NCBI RefSeq assembly: GCF_014643695.1
Contig: NZ_BMJY01000008.1
Location: 1-64,000, forward strand
DNA from: Microbacterium album
Lineage (GTDB): Bacteria; Actinomycetota; Actinomycetes; Actinomycetales; Microbacteriaceae
DNA: 64,000 nucleotides
Direction of reading: 5' to 3'
Numbering within the stretch: the first letter of the stretch is position 1; each line of letters opens with the position of its first letter. The translations under genes were made by a program, and so were the position numbers. The notes under the pieces are model-generated. The model ran no database searches and was not told the DNA's origin. It saw only the letters and a program-made list of their open reading frames with translations. Below, piece by piece: positions 52,862 through 61,232 of the stretch.

Positions 52862-53652
52862 GCGAACTCGCCATCGAGGATCTCGTCGTGCGCTACGGTC
52901 ACGGCGCGCACGCCCACGTGGCGGTCGACGGCGTCAGCCTCACCGTCCCGCCCGGCGAGATCGTGGGACTGGTCGGCGAGTCGGGATCGGGCAAGTCGAC
53001 CATCGCGCGCGCCGTGGTCGGGCTCGCCCCGGTCACGAGCGGGCGCATCCTGATCGACGGCGTCGAGCTGTCGCGCGGCCGGCGCTCCGGGAAGCCCCGG
53101 CGCAGCGACACGGGGCGGTCCCCGCGGAGCCGCCCCGTGCAGATGGTGTTCCAGGATCCGCAGTCGTCGTTGGATCCGCGCATGAGCATCGGCAGCTCGA
53201 TCGCCGAGGCGCTGCCGCCCGACGTGCCCCGCGCGCGGCGCCGTGCCGAGATCGAGCGGCTGCTCGAGCTGGTCCACCTCGATCCCCAGCGCGCCGACGC
53301 CCGCCCGGGCGAGCTGTCGGGCGGTCAGCGGCAGCGCGTGGCGATCGCCCGGGCGCTCGCCTCGCGCCCCGACGTCATCGTCGCCGACGAGATCACGTCG
53401 GCCCTCGACGTGTCCGTGCAGGGTGCGGTGCTGAACCTCGTGCGCGAGCTTCAGCGCGAGCTCGGCCTGTCGATGCTCTTCATCTCTCACAACCTCGCCG
53501 TCGTGCGCTACGTCGCCTCGTCCGTCGCGGTCATGCGCGATGGGCGGATCGTCGAGCACGGCGACACGGCACAGATCCTCGAGTCCCCCGAACACCCGTA
53601 CACCCGCGAGCTGCTCGCCGCGGTCCCCGAACCCCTCAGGAGCGCGTCATGA
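52858..53652 (+). CDS. Peptide ABC transporter ATPase, DppF type
   Basis: 264 aa. Walker A GESGSGKSTIARAVVG, Q-loop VQMVFQDPQSSLDPRM, signature LSGGQRQRVAIARALA, Walker B VIVADEITSALDVSVQ (Ile in place of the usual Pro after DE) and the H-loop ISHNLAVVRY. It lacks the Cys-rich oligopeptide tail, ending EHPYTRELLAAVPEP. Pairs with the fused DppCD protein. The stop overlaps the ATG of the third serine hydrolase. Confidence 0.92.
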   Translation: MSELAIEDLVVRYGHGAHAHVAVDGVSLTVPPGEIVGLVGESGSGKSTIARAVVGLAPVTSGRILIDGVELSRGRRSGKPRRSDTGRSPRSRPVQMVFQDPQSSLDPRMSIGSSIAEALPPDVPRARRRAEIERLLELVHLDPQRADARPGELSGGQRQRVAIARALASRPDVIVADEITSALDVSVQGAVLNLVRELQRELGLSMLFISHNLAVVRYVASSVAVMRDGRIVEHGDTAQILESPEHPYTRELLAAVPEPLRSAS

Positions 53653-55094
53653 CCGACACCACGACCTCGTCACCCGCCGCGACCATCGATGCCGCGCACT
53701 GGAAGGCGCGCCTGGCCGAGCTCGCCGCCAAGCACGGCGTGCCCGGCGCGCAGCTGGGCATCTTCCGCCTCGGCGCGGACGGTGCGCCGGACCAGGAGGT
53801 GACGGTCTCGCACGGCTATCTCCACGTGCCCGCCCAGATCCCCGTGTCGGACGACGCCGTGTTCCAGATCGGATCCATCTCGAAGGTGTGGACCGCGACG
53901 GTGGTGATGCAGCTCGTGGACGAGGGGCTGGTCACGCTGGACACCCCGATCGTGGAGGTGCTGCCCGACTTCGAGCTGGCGGACATGGACGTCGCCCGCC
54001 AGGTCACGCTGCGCCACCTGCTCGCCCACACCAGCGGCATCGACGGCGACGTCTTCACCGACACGGGACGCGGCGACGACAACCTGGAGAAGTACGTCGC
54101 GCTGCTGAAGGAGCAGACGCAGAATCACCCGATCGGGGCGACCTGGTCGTACTGCAACGCGGGCTTCTCGCTCGCCGGGCGCGTGATCGAGGTGCTCACG
54201 GGCAAGACGTGGGACACCGCGATGCGTGAGCGCCTCTACGTGCCGCTGGGCCTGAAGGCCACGGGGACGCTGCCGGAGGAGGCCATCCTGCACCCCGTCG
54301 CGGTGGGACACAACGTGGCCGAGGACGGCACCGCGACGGTCGTCCCGGTCTGGAGTCTCCCGCGCCCGCTCGGCCCGGCCGGCCTCATCGCCTGCCCCGT
54401 GAGCGACCTGCTCGCGTTCGCGCGGATGCACCTGGCCGGAGGCGTCGCGGCCGACGGCACGCGGGTGCTGTCGGAGGCGGCGGTCGCCGAGATGGCGACC
54501 AAGCAGGCCGAGCTGCCCGACCCGTACACGCTCGGGGATTCCTGGGGGATCGGCTGGATCCGCTTCGACTGGGACGGTCACCGCCTGATCGGCCACGACG
54601 GCAACACGATCGGGCAGGCGGCGTTCCTGCGCATGCTGCCCGAGCAGGGCCTCGCGGTCGGTCTGCTCACCAACGGCGGGCACACCCGTGACCTGCACAT
54701 GGACCTGTACCGCGCGATCTTCGCCGAGCTGGCGGGCGTCGAGATGGCATCGCCGCTCGCGCCGGTCGACGGCGCCGAGGGCGACATCACCCCGCACGTC
54801 GGCACGTACGAGCGCGCCTCCGTGCGCATCGAGGTCAAGCCGGCGGCCGAGGACGGCGGCCTGCCGGTGCTGCGGATGACGCCGCTCGGCCTGCTGGCGG
54901 AGCTGGAGGACGACCCGGGCACCGACTACGAGCTGCACCCGATCGAGGGCGACCACCTGTGGGCGACCCGTGCGCCGGGCACCGAGACCTGGATGGCCGT
55001 GACGTTCTACGCGCTGCCCACGGGCGAGCGGTACGTGCACCTCGGTGCCCGCGCGACGCCCAAGAAGGCGGAGCCGGCCGGACAGACCGCGTGA
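53649..55094 (+). CDS. S12-family serine hydrolase, copy 3
   Basis: 481 aa, ATG 53649 overlapping the ATPase stop. S76-x-x-K79 (GSISKVWTAT), SYCNAGFSLA (YxN as YCN) and HDGNTIGQAA. The segment LRHLLAHTSGIDGDVFTDTG is shared with copies 1 and 2. The C-terminal lipocalin-like domain is about 110 aa (VGTYERASVRIEVKPAAEDG). Cytosolic by lack of a signal peptide. Tight coupling to the transporter ties it to processing of imported peptides or esters. Three copies of one enzyme type may cover different side chains. Confidence 0.87.
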   Translation: MTDTTTSSPAATIDAAHWKARLAELAAKHGVPGAQLGIFRLGADGAPDQEVTVSHGYLHVPAQIPVSDDAVFQIGSISKVWTATVVMQLVDEGLVTLDTPIVEVLPDFELADMDVARQVTLRHLLAHTSGIDGDVFTDTGRGDDNLEKYVALLKEQTQNHPIGATWSYCNAGFSLAGRVIEVLTGKTWDTAMRERLYVPLGLKATGTLPEEAILHPVAVGHNVAEDGTATVVPVWSLPRPLGPAGLIACPVSDLLAFARMHLAGGVAADGTRVLSEAAVAEMATKQAELPDPYTLGDSWGIGWIRFDWDGHRLIGHDGNTIGQAAFLRMLPEQGLAVGLLTNGGHTRDLHMDLYRAIFAELAGVEMASPLAPVDGAEGDITPHVGTYERASVRIEVKPAAEDGGLPVLRMTPLGLLAELEDDPGTDYELHPIEGDHLWATRAPGTETWMAVTFYALPTGERYVHLGARATPKKAEPAGQTA

Positions 55095-56572
55095 CGGCCG
55101 TCCTGCTCGCGGGCGGCCGGGTGATCGACCCGGCCACCGCGACCGACCGCATCGCCGACGTGCTCGTCCGCGACGGATCCGTCGTCGAGATCCGCGATGC
55201 GGGCGGCACCGCTCCGGTGGACGCCACGGTCGTCGACGTGACCGGACGGATCGTCGGGCCCGGCTTCATCGACCTGCACAGCCACGTGCACTCGATCGCG
55301 GGGCAGCGCCTGCAGGCGATGGACGGCGTCACGACGGCGCTGGACCTGGAGATGGGGCTCATGCCCGTCGAGCGCGCCTATCAGCGCGCGGCCGCGGAGG
55401 GGCGTCCCCTGAACTACGGCTTCTCGGCCTCGTGGATGATGGCGCGCGCGGCGGTGCTGTCGGGCCGGACGTCCGACGCTGATCCGTTCGGCGATCTCGA
55501 CATCCTGAGCGATCGCGCGTGGCTCGGCGACTCGTCACCCGCGCAGCTGCGCGAGTGGCTGGGGCTGCTGGAGCGCGACCTGTCGCTCGGTGCGCTCGGC
55601 ATCGGCGTGCTCATGGGCTACGCGCCCCGCACGGATCCCGCGGAGTTCCGCGCGGTCGCGCGCCTGGCGGCGCAGGCCGGGGCGCCGACGTTCACGCACG
55701 TGCGCGAGATCGTCGAGTCGGACCCGAGCACCCCGATCGACGGCACCCTCGAGGTGGCGCAGGCGGCGATGGACTTCGGAGGAGCGGCGCATCACTGCCA
55801 CGTCAACAGCACGTCCCGCCGTCACGTCGACCGCACCCTCGCGACGATCGAGCGCGCCCGCCAGGGCGGCGCCGCCGTGACGGTCGAGGCGTATCCGTAC
55901 GGTGCGGGCACGACCGGCATCGGCGCGGCGTTCCTCGCTCCGGAGGCGCTGTCCGCGTGGGAGCTCCGGCCCGAGAACCTGGTGCTCGTCGCGACGCAGG
56001 AGCGCATCCGCGACGAGGCCCACCTCCGGCACGTGCGCGCGACCGACCCCGGGGCGCTCGTGATCGTCGAGTTCCTCGACGAGAGCGACCCGCGCGACGC
56101 CGAACTGCTGCGCCGCTCGCTGGCCTTCCCCGACGGCATCGTGGCATCCGACGCGATGCACGTCGAGTGGCCGGGCGGGGCGGTCGACACGCGGGAGTGG
56201 CCCCTTCCGCCGGGTGGCCAGACGCATCCGCGCACGGCCGGCACGTTCGCCCGCTCCGTGCGCGTGATGGTGCGCGAGCACGGGCTGTGGACCTGGACCG
56301 AGGCGTTCCGGCGATGCTCGTATCTGCCGGCCCGCGTGCTCGACGGCATCGCGCCGGCCGCGCGCCGGAAGGGGCGCCTGTCGCCGGGCGCCGACGCCGA
56401 CATCGTCGTGATCGACCCCGAGCGGATCACCGACCGCGCGACCTACCTCGACCCCACCCGTCCCTCGGTCGGCGTCGACCATCTTCTCGTGGGTGGGGAC
56501 TTCGTGGTCCGAGACCGGGATATCGTCGTGGAGGCATATCCGGGACGAGGACTGCGAGGAGAACCGCGATGA
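55091..56572 (+). CDS. N-acyl-D-amino-acid deacylase-type amidohydrolase
   Basis: 493 aa, GTG 55091 overlapping the previous stop. Amidohydrolase-superfamily metalloenzyme: H63-x-H65 in GPGFIDLHSHVHSIAGQRLQ, then AMDGVTTALDLEMGLMPVER and PLNYGFSASWMM, a pattern seen in N-acyl-D-glutamate deacylases. Further metal-site candidates are THVREIVE, the HCHVN segment and ASDAMH. The C-terminal composite barrel ends GADADIVVIDPE. It would release free D-amino acid from N-acyl-D-amino acids, probably acidic ones. Fatty- or short-acyl preference cannot be told. Confidence 0.82.
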   Translation: MTAVLLAGGRVIDPATATDRIADVLVRDGSVVEIRDAGGTAPVDATVVDVTGRIVGPGFIDLHSHVHSIAGQRLQAMDGVTTALDLEMGLMPVERAYQRAAAEGRPLNYGFSASWMMARAAVLSGRTSDADPFGDLDILSDRAWLGDSSPAQLREWLGLLERDLSLGALGIGVLMGYAPRTDPAEFRAVARLAAQAGAPTFTHVREIVESDPSTPIDGTLEVAQAAMDFGGAAHHCHVNSTSRRHVDRTLATIERARQGGAAVTVEAYPYGAGTTGIGAAFLAPEALSAWELRPENLVLVATQERIRDEAHLRHVRATDPGALVIVEFLDESDPRDAELLRRSLAFPDGIVASDAMHVEWPGGAVDTREWPLPPGGQTHPRTAGTFARSVRVMVREHGLWTWTEAFRRCSYLPARVLDGIAPAARRKGRLSPGADADIVVIDPERITDRATYLDPTRPSVGVDHLLVGGDFVVRDRDIVVEAYPGRGLRGEPR

Positions 56573-57732
56573 GCACGATCCCGCGCGCCGCCGAGGCGCT
56601 GGTGACGTGGGCCGAGGAGCGCCTCCCCGAGATGCTGGTCGACATCGAGCACGTCATCCGGTGCGAGTCGCCGACCGTCGATCTCGTGGCCGTCGCACGG
56701 TCGGCGGACCTGGTCTCGGCGATCGGCACCCGGCGTCTCGGCTTCGAGCCCGAGCGGCTCGTGATCGACGGCGTGACGCATCTGCGCTGGCGGCTCGGGT
56801 CGCCCGCGCCCGAGGCCCCGCGCGTGCTGGTGCTGGCCCATCACGACACGGTGTGGCCCGTCGGATCCATCCTGACCCATCCCTTCTCGATCCAGGACGG
56901 CGTGCTGCGCGGCCCCGGCTGCTTCGACATGCTCACCGGCCTCGTGATGGCGATCCACGGCGTCGCGGCCCTGGGGCACCTCGAGGACACCGCGGTGACG
57001 CTGCTCGTCACGGGAGACGAGGAGATCGGATCGCCCACGTCGCGGACGCTCATCGAGCAGGAGGCCGCCGGATGCGTGGCCGCGCTCGTGCTCGAGCCGT
57101 CCGGGGACGGGGGCGCGCTCAAGATCGGGCGCAAGGGCGTGTCGCTGTACCGCGTCGAGATCACCGGCAGGGCCGCTCACGCCGGACTGGAGCCCGAAAA
57201 GGGCCTCAACGCCACGGTCGAGATGGCGCACCAGATCGCGGCGGTCACCCGGTTCGCCGACCCCGCCCGCGGCACCACGGTGACGCCGACGGTCGCGCAG
57301 TCGGGCACCACGACCAACACCGTCGCCGCGCACGCGGCCTTCACGGTCGACGTGCGCGCCGAGACGGCGGCCGAGCAGGAGCGCGTGGACGAGGCGTTCC
57401 GGTCGCTCGAGTCGGTGACCGGCGCGGCCATCGCCGTCACGGGAGGCGTCAACCGTCCTCCGTTGGAGGTCTCCGCCGCGGAGCCGCTGTGGCGGCGGGC
57501 GCGGAGCCTGTCGGAGCGGATGGGAATCGAGCTGCCCGGCGCGATCGCGGTCGGCGGCGCGTCGGACGGCAACTTCACGGCCGGCATCGGCGTTCCCACG
57601 CTCGACGGCCTGGGCGCCGTCGGCGGCGGTTCGCACGCGGATCACGAGCACGTGATCGTCCAGGAGATCCCACCGCGCACGGCGCTGTTCGTCGCGCTCC
57701 TGCGCGACCTGCTGGGGCTGCCGGTCGTGTGA
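56569..57732 (+). CDS. M20-family metallopeptidase/deacylase
   Basis: 387 aa, ATG 56569 overlapping the previous stop (ATGA). Carboxypeptidase G2-like: first metal His in LVLAHHDTVWPVG, bridging Asp in GPGCFDMLTGLVMAIHGVAA, catalytic Glu pair in VTGDEEIGSPTSRTLIEQEA, dimerisation domain with GRAAHAGLEPEKGLNATVEM, and the last His in GSHADHEHVIV. The metal site reads as complete. M20 members include N-acyl-L-amino-acid deacylases, so it may be the L-specific release step opposite the D-specific deacylase. Last gene of the rightward operon. Confidence 0.87.
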   Translation: MSTIPRAAEALVTWAEERLPEMLVDIEHVIRCESPTVDLVAVARSADLVSAIGTRRLGFEPERLVIDGVTHLRWRLGSPAPEAPRVLVLAHHDTVWPVGSILTHPFSIQDGVLRGPGCFDMLTGLVMAIHGVAALGHLEDTAVTLLVTGDEEIGSPTSRTLIEQEAAGCVAALVLEPSGDGGALKIGRKGVSLYRVEITGRAAHAGLEPEKGLNATVEMAHQIAAVTRFADPARGTTVTPTVAQSGTTTNTVAAHAAFTVDVRAETAAEQERVDEAFRSLESVTGAAIAVTGGVNRPPLEVSAAEPLWRRARSLSERMGIELPGAIAVGGASDGNFTAGIGVPTLDGLGAVGGGSHADHEHVIVQEIPPRTALFVALLRDLLGLPVV

Positions 57733-57824
57733 GCGCCGCGCCGCGGGCCGATCCGGCTCGTGCCGGTGCGCCGTACAGGGGGCGTCCAGCACGCGTGGGC
57801 ACAATTGCGGCAAGGCCGGTCGGC

Positions 57825-57946
57825 TAGACTCGACGCCTGTTCGGCAGGGAGATCCCTGCCTGGAGGGTTGTCCGAGCGGCCGAAGGATCTGGTCTTGAAA
57901 ACCAGTGGGCAGCAATGTCCCGTGGGTTCGAATCCCACACCCTCCG
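57825..57946 (+). tRNA. tRNA-Ser (TGA) with promoter and abutting hairpin
   Basis: The tRNA itself is 57862-57946 (85 nt): acceptor GGAGGGT/ACCCTCC, anticodon loop CTTGAAA (TGA), and a long variable arm of class II type. CCA is not encoded. TAGACT at 57825-57830 is a -10 box. The hairpin GGCAGGGA-GA-TCCCTGCC occupies 57843-57860, ending one base before the tRNA. Confidence 0.93.
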
Positions 57947-58054
57947 CAACGGAGTCTCAGGGGAGACACCGACCGATTCGCGGCGGGTGCGAGCACTCGG
58001 GACGCCGCCGGCGAGCGATGACACCGGTGGCGGTGCGATGAGAGGAACACCCGA

Positions 58055-59359
58055 GTGAGCGAGACGTCGAAGCGGCGCGGACGTCGCCCGATCGCCCGCC
58101 ACGGCCAGCTGTCGGCGCCGCGCCCGTTCGCGCGCATCATGCGCACGCTGGGGATCGCGATGTCGGTCGTCCTGGTCGCCGGTCTCGGCGTGGCCGCGTA
58201 CATCGCCAACGACTTCTGGTCGGCTTTCACCGCCGACGCCGTCGAGCTCGAGGGACAGGCGACCAACCCGCCCGACATCGGCGCGCTCGACGAGAACGGC
58301 GTGAACATCCTGCTCACCGGCATCGACGTGTGCGAGTGGGATTTCCGGGAGGTCTTCGGCGCAGGACGCTGCCCCGTTGACCGCTCCCGCTATGACGACA
58401 ACGGCCGCGAGATCACCGGCGCGCTCAACGACGTGAACATGCTCGTGCACGTCTCGCCCGAGCCGCGCCGGATCACGGTGGTGACGTTCCCGCGCGACCT
58501 GATGATCCCGACGCCCGAGTGCACGGATCCCGACACGGGGGCCGTCACGCCGGCGCAGTGGAAGGCGCAGATCAACAACACCTTCCAGTGGGGGGGACTG
58601 CCCTGCGTGGCCAAGACGATCGACACGCTGACCGTCCCGGAACTGAAGATCGAGTACGCGGCGAACGTCACCTGGGGTGGTGTGATCGACATCACGAACG
58701 CGATCGGGGGCGTCGAGGTCTGCGTTGAGAACGCGATCCGTGACCGCCACACCGGTCTCAATCTCGGGCCGGGCCCGCACACCCTCGTGGGTGTCGACGC
58801 GCTGCAGTTCCTCCGCACCCGTCACGGCGTCGGCGACGGCGGCGACCTCGCGCGGATCGGCAACCAGCAGGTCTACATGGCGGCGCTCGCCCGCAAGCTC
58901 ACGAGCGAGGAGGTGCTGACGAACATCAGCACGGTGCTCACGCTCGCGCGCACGGTGCTGAACAACGTCGACCCGTCGTCGAGCCTCAACGACCCCGTCA
59001 CGCTCGCGCAGATCGCCATGGCCGCGAACGACGTGCCGCTGTCCGACATCGCCTTCGTCCAGTACCCCGTCCTCGAAGACCCCTCCGACCGATATCGCGT
59101 CGTGCCGAACGAAGCCGCCGCCGAGGAGCTGTGGGCGAAGATCGTCGCCAACGAGCCGCTGTTCGCACCAGAGCCGGAAGAGCCGCCGGCGGGCGGTGAG
59201 CAGCCGGGCACGGAGGACCCGGGGACGGGCGAGGATCCTGCTCCGGAGCAGCCGACGACGCCGGTTCCGGAGATGACGCAGACCCCGCCGCCGGGCATCG
59301 AGGCGGGCCGCACGGCGCGCGACGAGTCCTGTTCGCAGGGGAGCACGCGCGTGTTCTGA
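58055..59359 (+). CDS. LytR-CpsA-Psr (LCP) family cell-wall ligase
   Basis: 434 aa, GTG 58055 with AGAGGA upstream. A cytoplasmic Arg-rich start, then one membrane helix (about 30-50; TLGIAMSVVLVAGLGVAAYI). The extracellular LCP domain shows VNILLTGID, the RSRYDDNGR region, NDVNMLVHVSPEPRRITVVT, FPRDLMIPTP, the AKTIDTLTVPELKIEYAANV region and LQFLRTRHGVGDGGDLARIG (R-x-R and D-x-x-R phosphate-binding residues). The Pro/Glu-rich C-terminal tail is disordered. LCP proteins transfer polymer from undecaprenyl phosphate to peptidoglycan. Confidence 0.92.
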   Translation: MSETSKRRGRRPIARHGQLSAPRPFARIMRTLGIAMSVVLVAGLGVAAYIANDFWSAFTADAVELEGQATNPPDIGALDENGVNILLTGIDVCEWDFREVFGAGRCPVDRSRYDDNGREITGALNDVNMLVHVSPEPRRITVVTFPRDLMIPTPECTDPDTGAVTPAQWKAQINNTFQWGGLPCVAKTIDTLTVPELKIEYAANVTWGGVIDITNAIGGVEVCVENAIRDRHTGLNLGPGPHTLVGVDALQFLRTRHGVGDGGDLARIGNQQVYMAALARKLTSEEVLTNISTVLTLARTVLNNVDPSSSLNDPVTLAQIAMAANDVPLSDIAFVQYPVLEDPSDRYRVVPNEAAAEELWAKIVANEPLFAPEPEEPPAGGEQPGTEDPGTGEDPAPEQPTTPVPEMTQTPPPGIEAGRTARDESCSQGSTRVF

Positions 59360-59449
59360 CCTGGTTTTCGCCCCCGCCCGCCGACCGGCTACTATGGGTG
59401 AGTGCGTCCACGGACGCATGCCCTTCGGGGCAGCTATCCTGCGGGATAG

Positions 59450-59542
59450 GGAGACGTCGCATAGTCAGGCCTAGTGCACCACCCTGCTAAGGTGGAGTCC
59501 CCTTTAAGGGGACCGAGGGTTCAAATCCCTCCGTCTCCGCCA
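59450..59542 (+). tRNA. tRNA-Ser (GCT)
   Basis: 93 nt including encoded CCA. Acceptor GGAGACG/CGTCTCC, anticodon loop CTGCTAA (GCT), long variable arm GTCCCCTTTAAGGGGAC. A hairpin CTATCC-TGCG-GGATAG (59435-59450) runs into its first base, and a second hairpin TGCGTCC-AC-GGACGCA lies at 59404-59419. The last 15 nt are repeated at 60059-60073. Confidence 0.94.
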
Positions 59543-59548
59543 TTGTGA

Positions 59549-59595
59549 TGAGTCGGGACATCGTTTACGAACGTGTCGCGACTCAGGGCTTTTTT
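59549..59595 (+). terminator. tRNA-Ser terminator built from two IS481-type ends
   Basis: TGAGTCGGGACA pairs with TGTCGCGACTCA (one mismatch), followed by gggctttttt. Each arm resembles the inverted-repeat end of the nearby IS481-derived element (TGAGTCGCGGCATCGTTGAC), so insertion ends appear to have become a terminator. Confidence 0.6.
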
Positions 59596-59630
59596 GTGGG
59601 TTCGGCGGGTTGACGGTGACTGGTGGTCGG

Positions 59631-59948
59631 TGAGTCGGGTCATCGTTGACGGTCGGTTCGTTGTCGTTGTGGCTGGTAGTCGCGGGTGGGGTCGATGGTG
59701 TGCTCGGCGATGATCTCGCCGGTGCCGGGTCGGGTCTTCGGGGCGCGGGAGCGGGGTGCGACGCCGTCGGGGCCGTCGGTGTCATAGCGGGTGAGGAGGG
59801 TGTGCACCCATTGCCGGGAGACGCCGAAGCGGGCGGACGCCTCAGCGGGGGTGAGGCCTTGTTCCCGCACGACGCGGACGATGACGAGGTTCTTCGGTTT
59901 CACGCCCCATCGTCAGCAGTGCTCGCCTGTCAACGATGCCGCGACTCA
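59631..59948 (-). mobile_element. 318-bp internally deleted IS481-type element (MITE-like)
   Basis: Inverted repeats TGAGTCGGGTCATCGTTGAC (59631-59650) and the complement of TGAGTCGCGGCATCGTTGAC (59929-59948), with two mismatches in 20. Inside, the minus strand encodes 87 aa from 59903 to 59640: the normal N-terminal HTH of IS481 transposases (VREQGLTPAEASARFGVSRQ, WVHTLLTRYDTDG) is joined directly to a C-terminal tail (TGEIIAEHTIDPTRDYQP). The whole catalytic domain is missing, so the element could only move in trans. Confidence 0.75.
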
Positions 59949-60050
59949 CCCGTCAACGATCATCACCACACCTTCGTCAACGGTGTCGCGACTCAGCGGT
60001 CAACGATCACGACCAACGCTGGCGCGATCACGTGTCAACGATGTCGTGCA
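59949..60050. repeat. Solo IS481-type end repeats
   Basis: Four more copies of the end motif GTCAACGATG/GTCAACGGTG occur in direct order: about 59952, 59974 (with TGTCGCGACTCA following), 59999 and 60035. They look like scars of repeated insertion or deletion of related elements. No gene is seen in 59949-60245. Confidence 0.5.
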
Positions 60051-60058
60051 ACCCGACA

Positions 60059-60073
60059 CCTCCGTCTCCGCCA
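60059..60073. repeat. att-like duplication of the tRNA-Ser 3' end
   Basis: 15 bp CCTCCGTCTCCGCCA, identical to the last 15 nt of tRNA-Ser(GCT) at 59528-59542. This is the typical trace of integration at a tRNA 3' end. The enclosed 516 bp hold only insertion-sequence debris, so the former element is largely gone or the site bounds a nested island. Confidence 0.6.
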
Positions 60074-60245
60074 GTTCTTATTCCCTCTGACCAGGGGATA
60101 GAAGGCTCCGTCCGATGCCATGGGCCCTTCGCTGTGAGGCGCGTGGTTCCCAGGTGTCGCGTTCGTCGGGCGCCACCCGGCGGGCCGTCGCTCGTTGCGG
60201 CTTTGGATGTAACCCGAATAGAGATTTTCTATGTAAGTTACAGAC

Positions 60246-61232
60246 ATGTTGATCGACAGCGCGAGTGGCGTCGAGTTGTTGCGCGACGCGGGCTTCGACG
60301 TGCGTGTCGCGGGGCACGGAGATGTCGAGATCGCCGTCGATGGAACTCGCTGGCTGCGGTACGACGTGCGGAGTCTGAACCACTCGCCGAGCCCAGCTGA
60401 GCTCGATCAGGCACAGAGTGCGCTGAGGGCGGACGAGGCCGGGGTGCTTTTCGTTGTGCCGCGTGCGGGACGGGCGTTGCGTGCGCGGGCCGCGGACACG
60501 CGGGTCGCCTACGCCGCCGTCGTCGATGGCATGGTCGGGCTCCATGGCGAGGAACATCGTGCGGCGGAAACGGCAGCCGTGGCACCGTCGGGCGCGTCTC
60601 GCGTGAGCTGGGTGCGCTTCGCCGTGCTCCGTGCGCTCGCGCTGGACCCCGCGCGCGTGTGGACTCAGTCCGAGTTGGGGAGGCGTCTCCGTGTCTCTCA
60701 TGTCGCGGTCGGAAAGCAACTCCTCACTCTCGCGCCTCTGCTGGAGCGGACCCCCGAGGGCTGGCGAGCAATCGATCCTCAGACATGCGTCCATCGCTTC
60801 CTGGGCGAGTATCCGGGCGCCCGCGGCCTCGTGACCTACTGGACCGCGACGACCGATCTCTCTGCACAGGTGCAGCGCGCCGAGGAGGTTGCGCGCGAGC
60901 AGGACGTCGCGATCGCGTTCTCCGGTGACATTGCGGCGGATGTCTACGCCCCGTGGCGGCGTCCCACGCGTGGTCTCGGTTATGTGGCTGACATGCCGGA
61001 TCTCGAGCCGTACGGCTTCGCGCAGGTGCGGGCAGCTGACGCCACGCTGGAGCTGCGTATCCCGCAGGACCCGACGATCCTCCCCATGTCCCGCGCCGTG
61101 TCACCGACCGGCAGGCTTCTGGCGGACCCGCTCGTCACGGCCTGGGATCTGTCGCGCACCCGCGGCGGCGATGCCCCTGACGCCGTCGCTCAGCTGACCG
61201 CCCGAGCGATCGAGGAGCGGCTTTGGTCGTGA
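60246..61232 (+). CDS. AbiEi-like antitoxin/regulator
   Basis: 328 aa. The N-terminal third is a beta-alpha region (LLRDAGFDVRVAGHGDVEIA, LFVVPRAGRALRARAADTRV). The middle winged helix is VWTQSELGRRLRVSHVAVGK, and the C-terminal domain has FSGDIAADVYAPWRRPTRGL and VADMPDLEPYGFAQVRAADA, ending with LLADPLVTAWDLSRTRGGDA, a pattern of type IV AbiEi-family antitoxins and related regulators. The gene overlaps the nucleotidyltransferase that follows (GTGA), the standard AbiE layout. It lies just inside variable DNA next to the tRNA-Ser scar. The repressed promoter probably lies in 60074-60245. Confidence 0.72.
   Translation: MLIDSASGVELLRDAGFDVRVAGHGDVEIAVDGTRWLRYDVRSLNHSPSPAELDQAQSALRADEAGVLFVVPRAGRALRARAADTRVAYAAVVDGMVGLHGEEHRAAETAAVAPSGASRVSWVRFAVLRALALDPARVWTQSELGRRLRVSHVAVGKQLLTLAPLLERTPEGWRAIDPQTCVHRFLGEYPGARGLVTYWTATTDLSAQVQRAEEVAREQDVAIAFSGDIAADVYAPWRRPTRGLGYVADMPDLEPYGFAQVRAADATLELRIPQDPTILPMSRAVSPTGRLLADPLVTAWDLSRTRGGDAPDAVAQLTARAIEERLWS

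Noticed and set aside
45117-55094. Beta-lactamase resistance genes
   Set aside because: The three S12 proteins have no export signals and sit in a peptide-import operon, so intracellular D-peptidase or esterase function fits better than antibiotic resistance.
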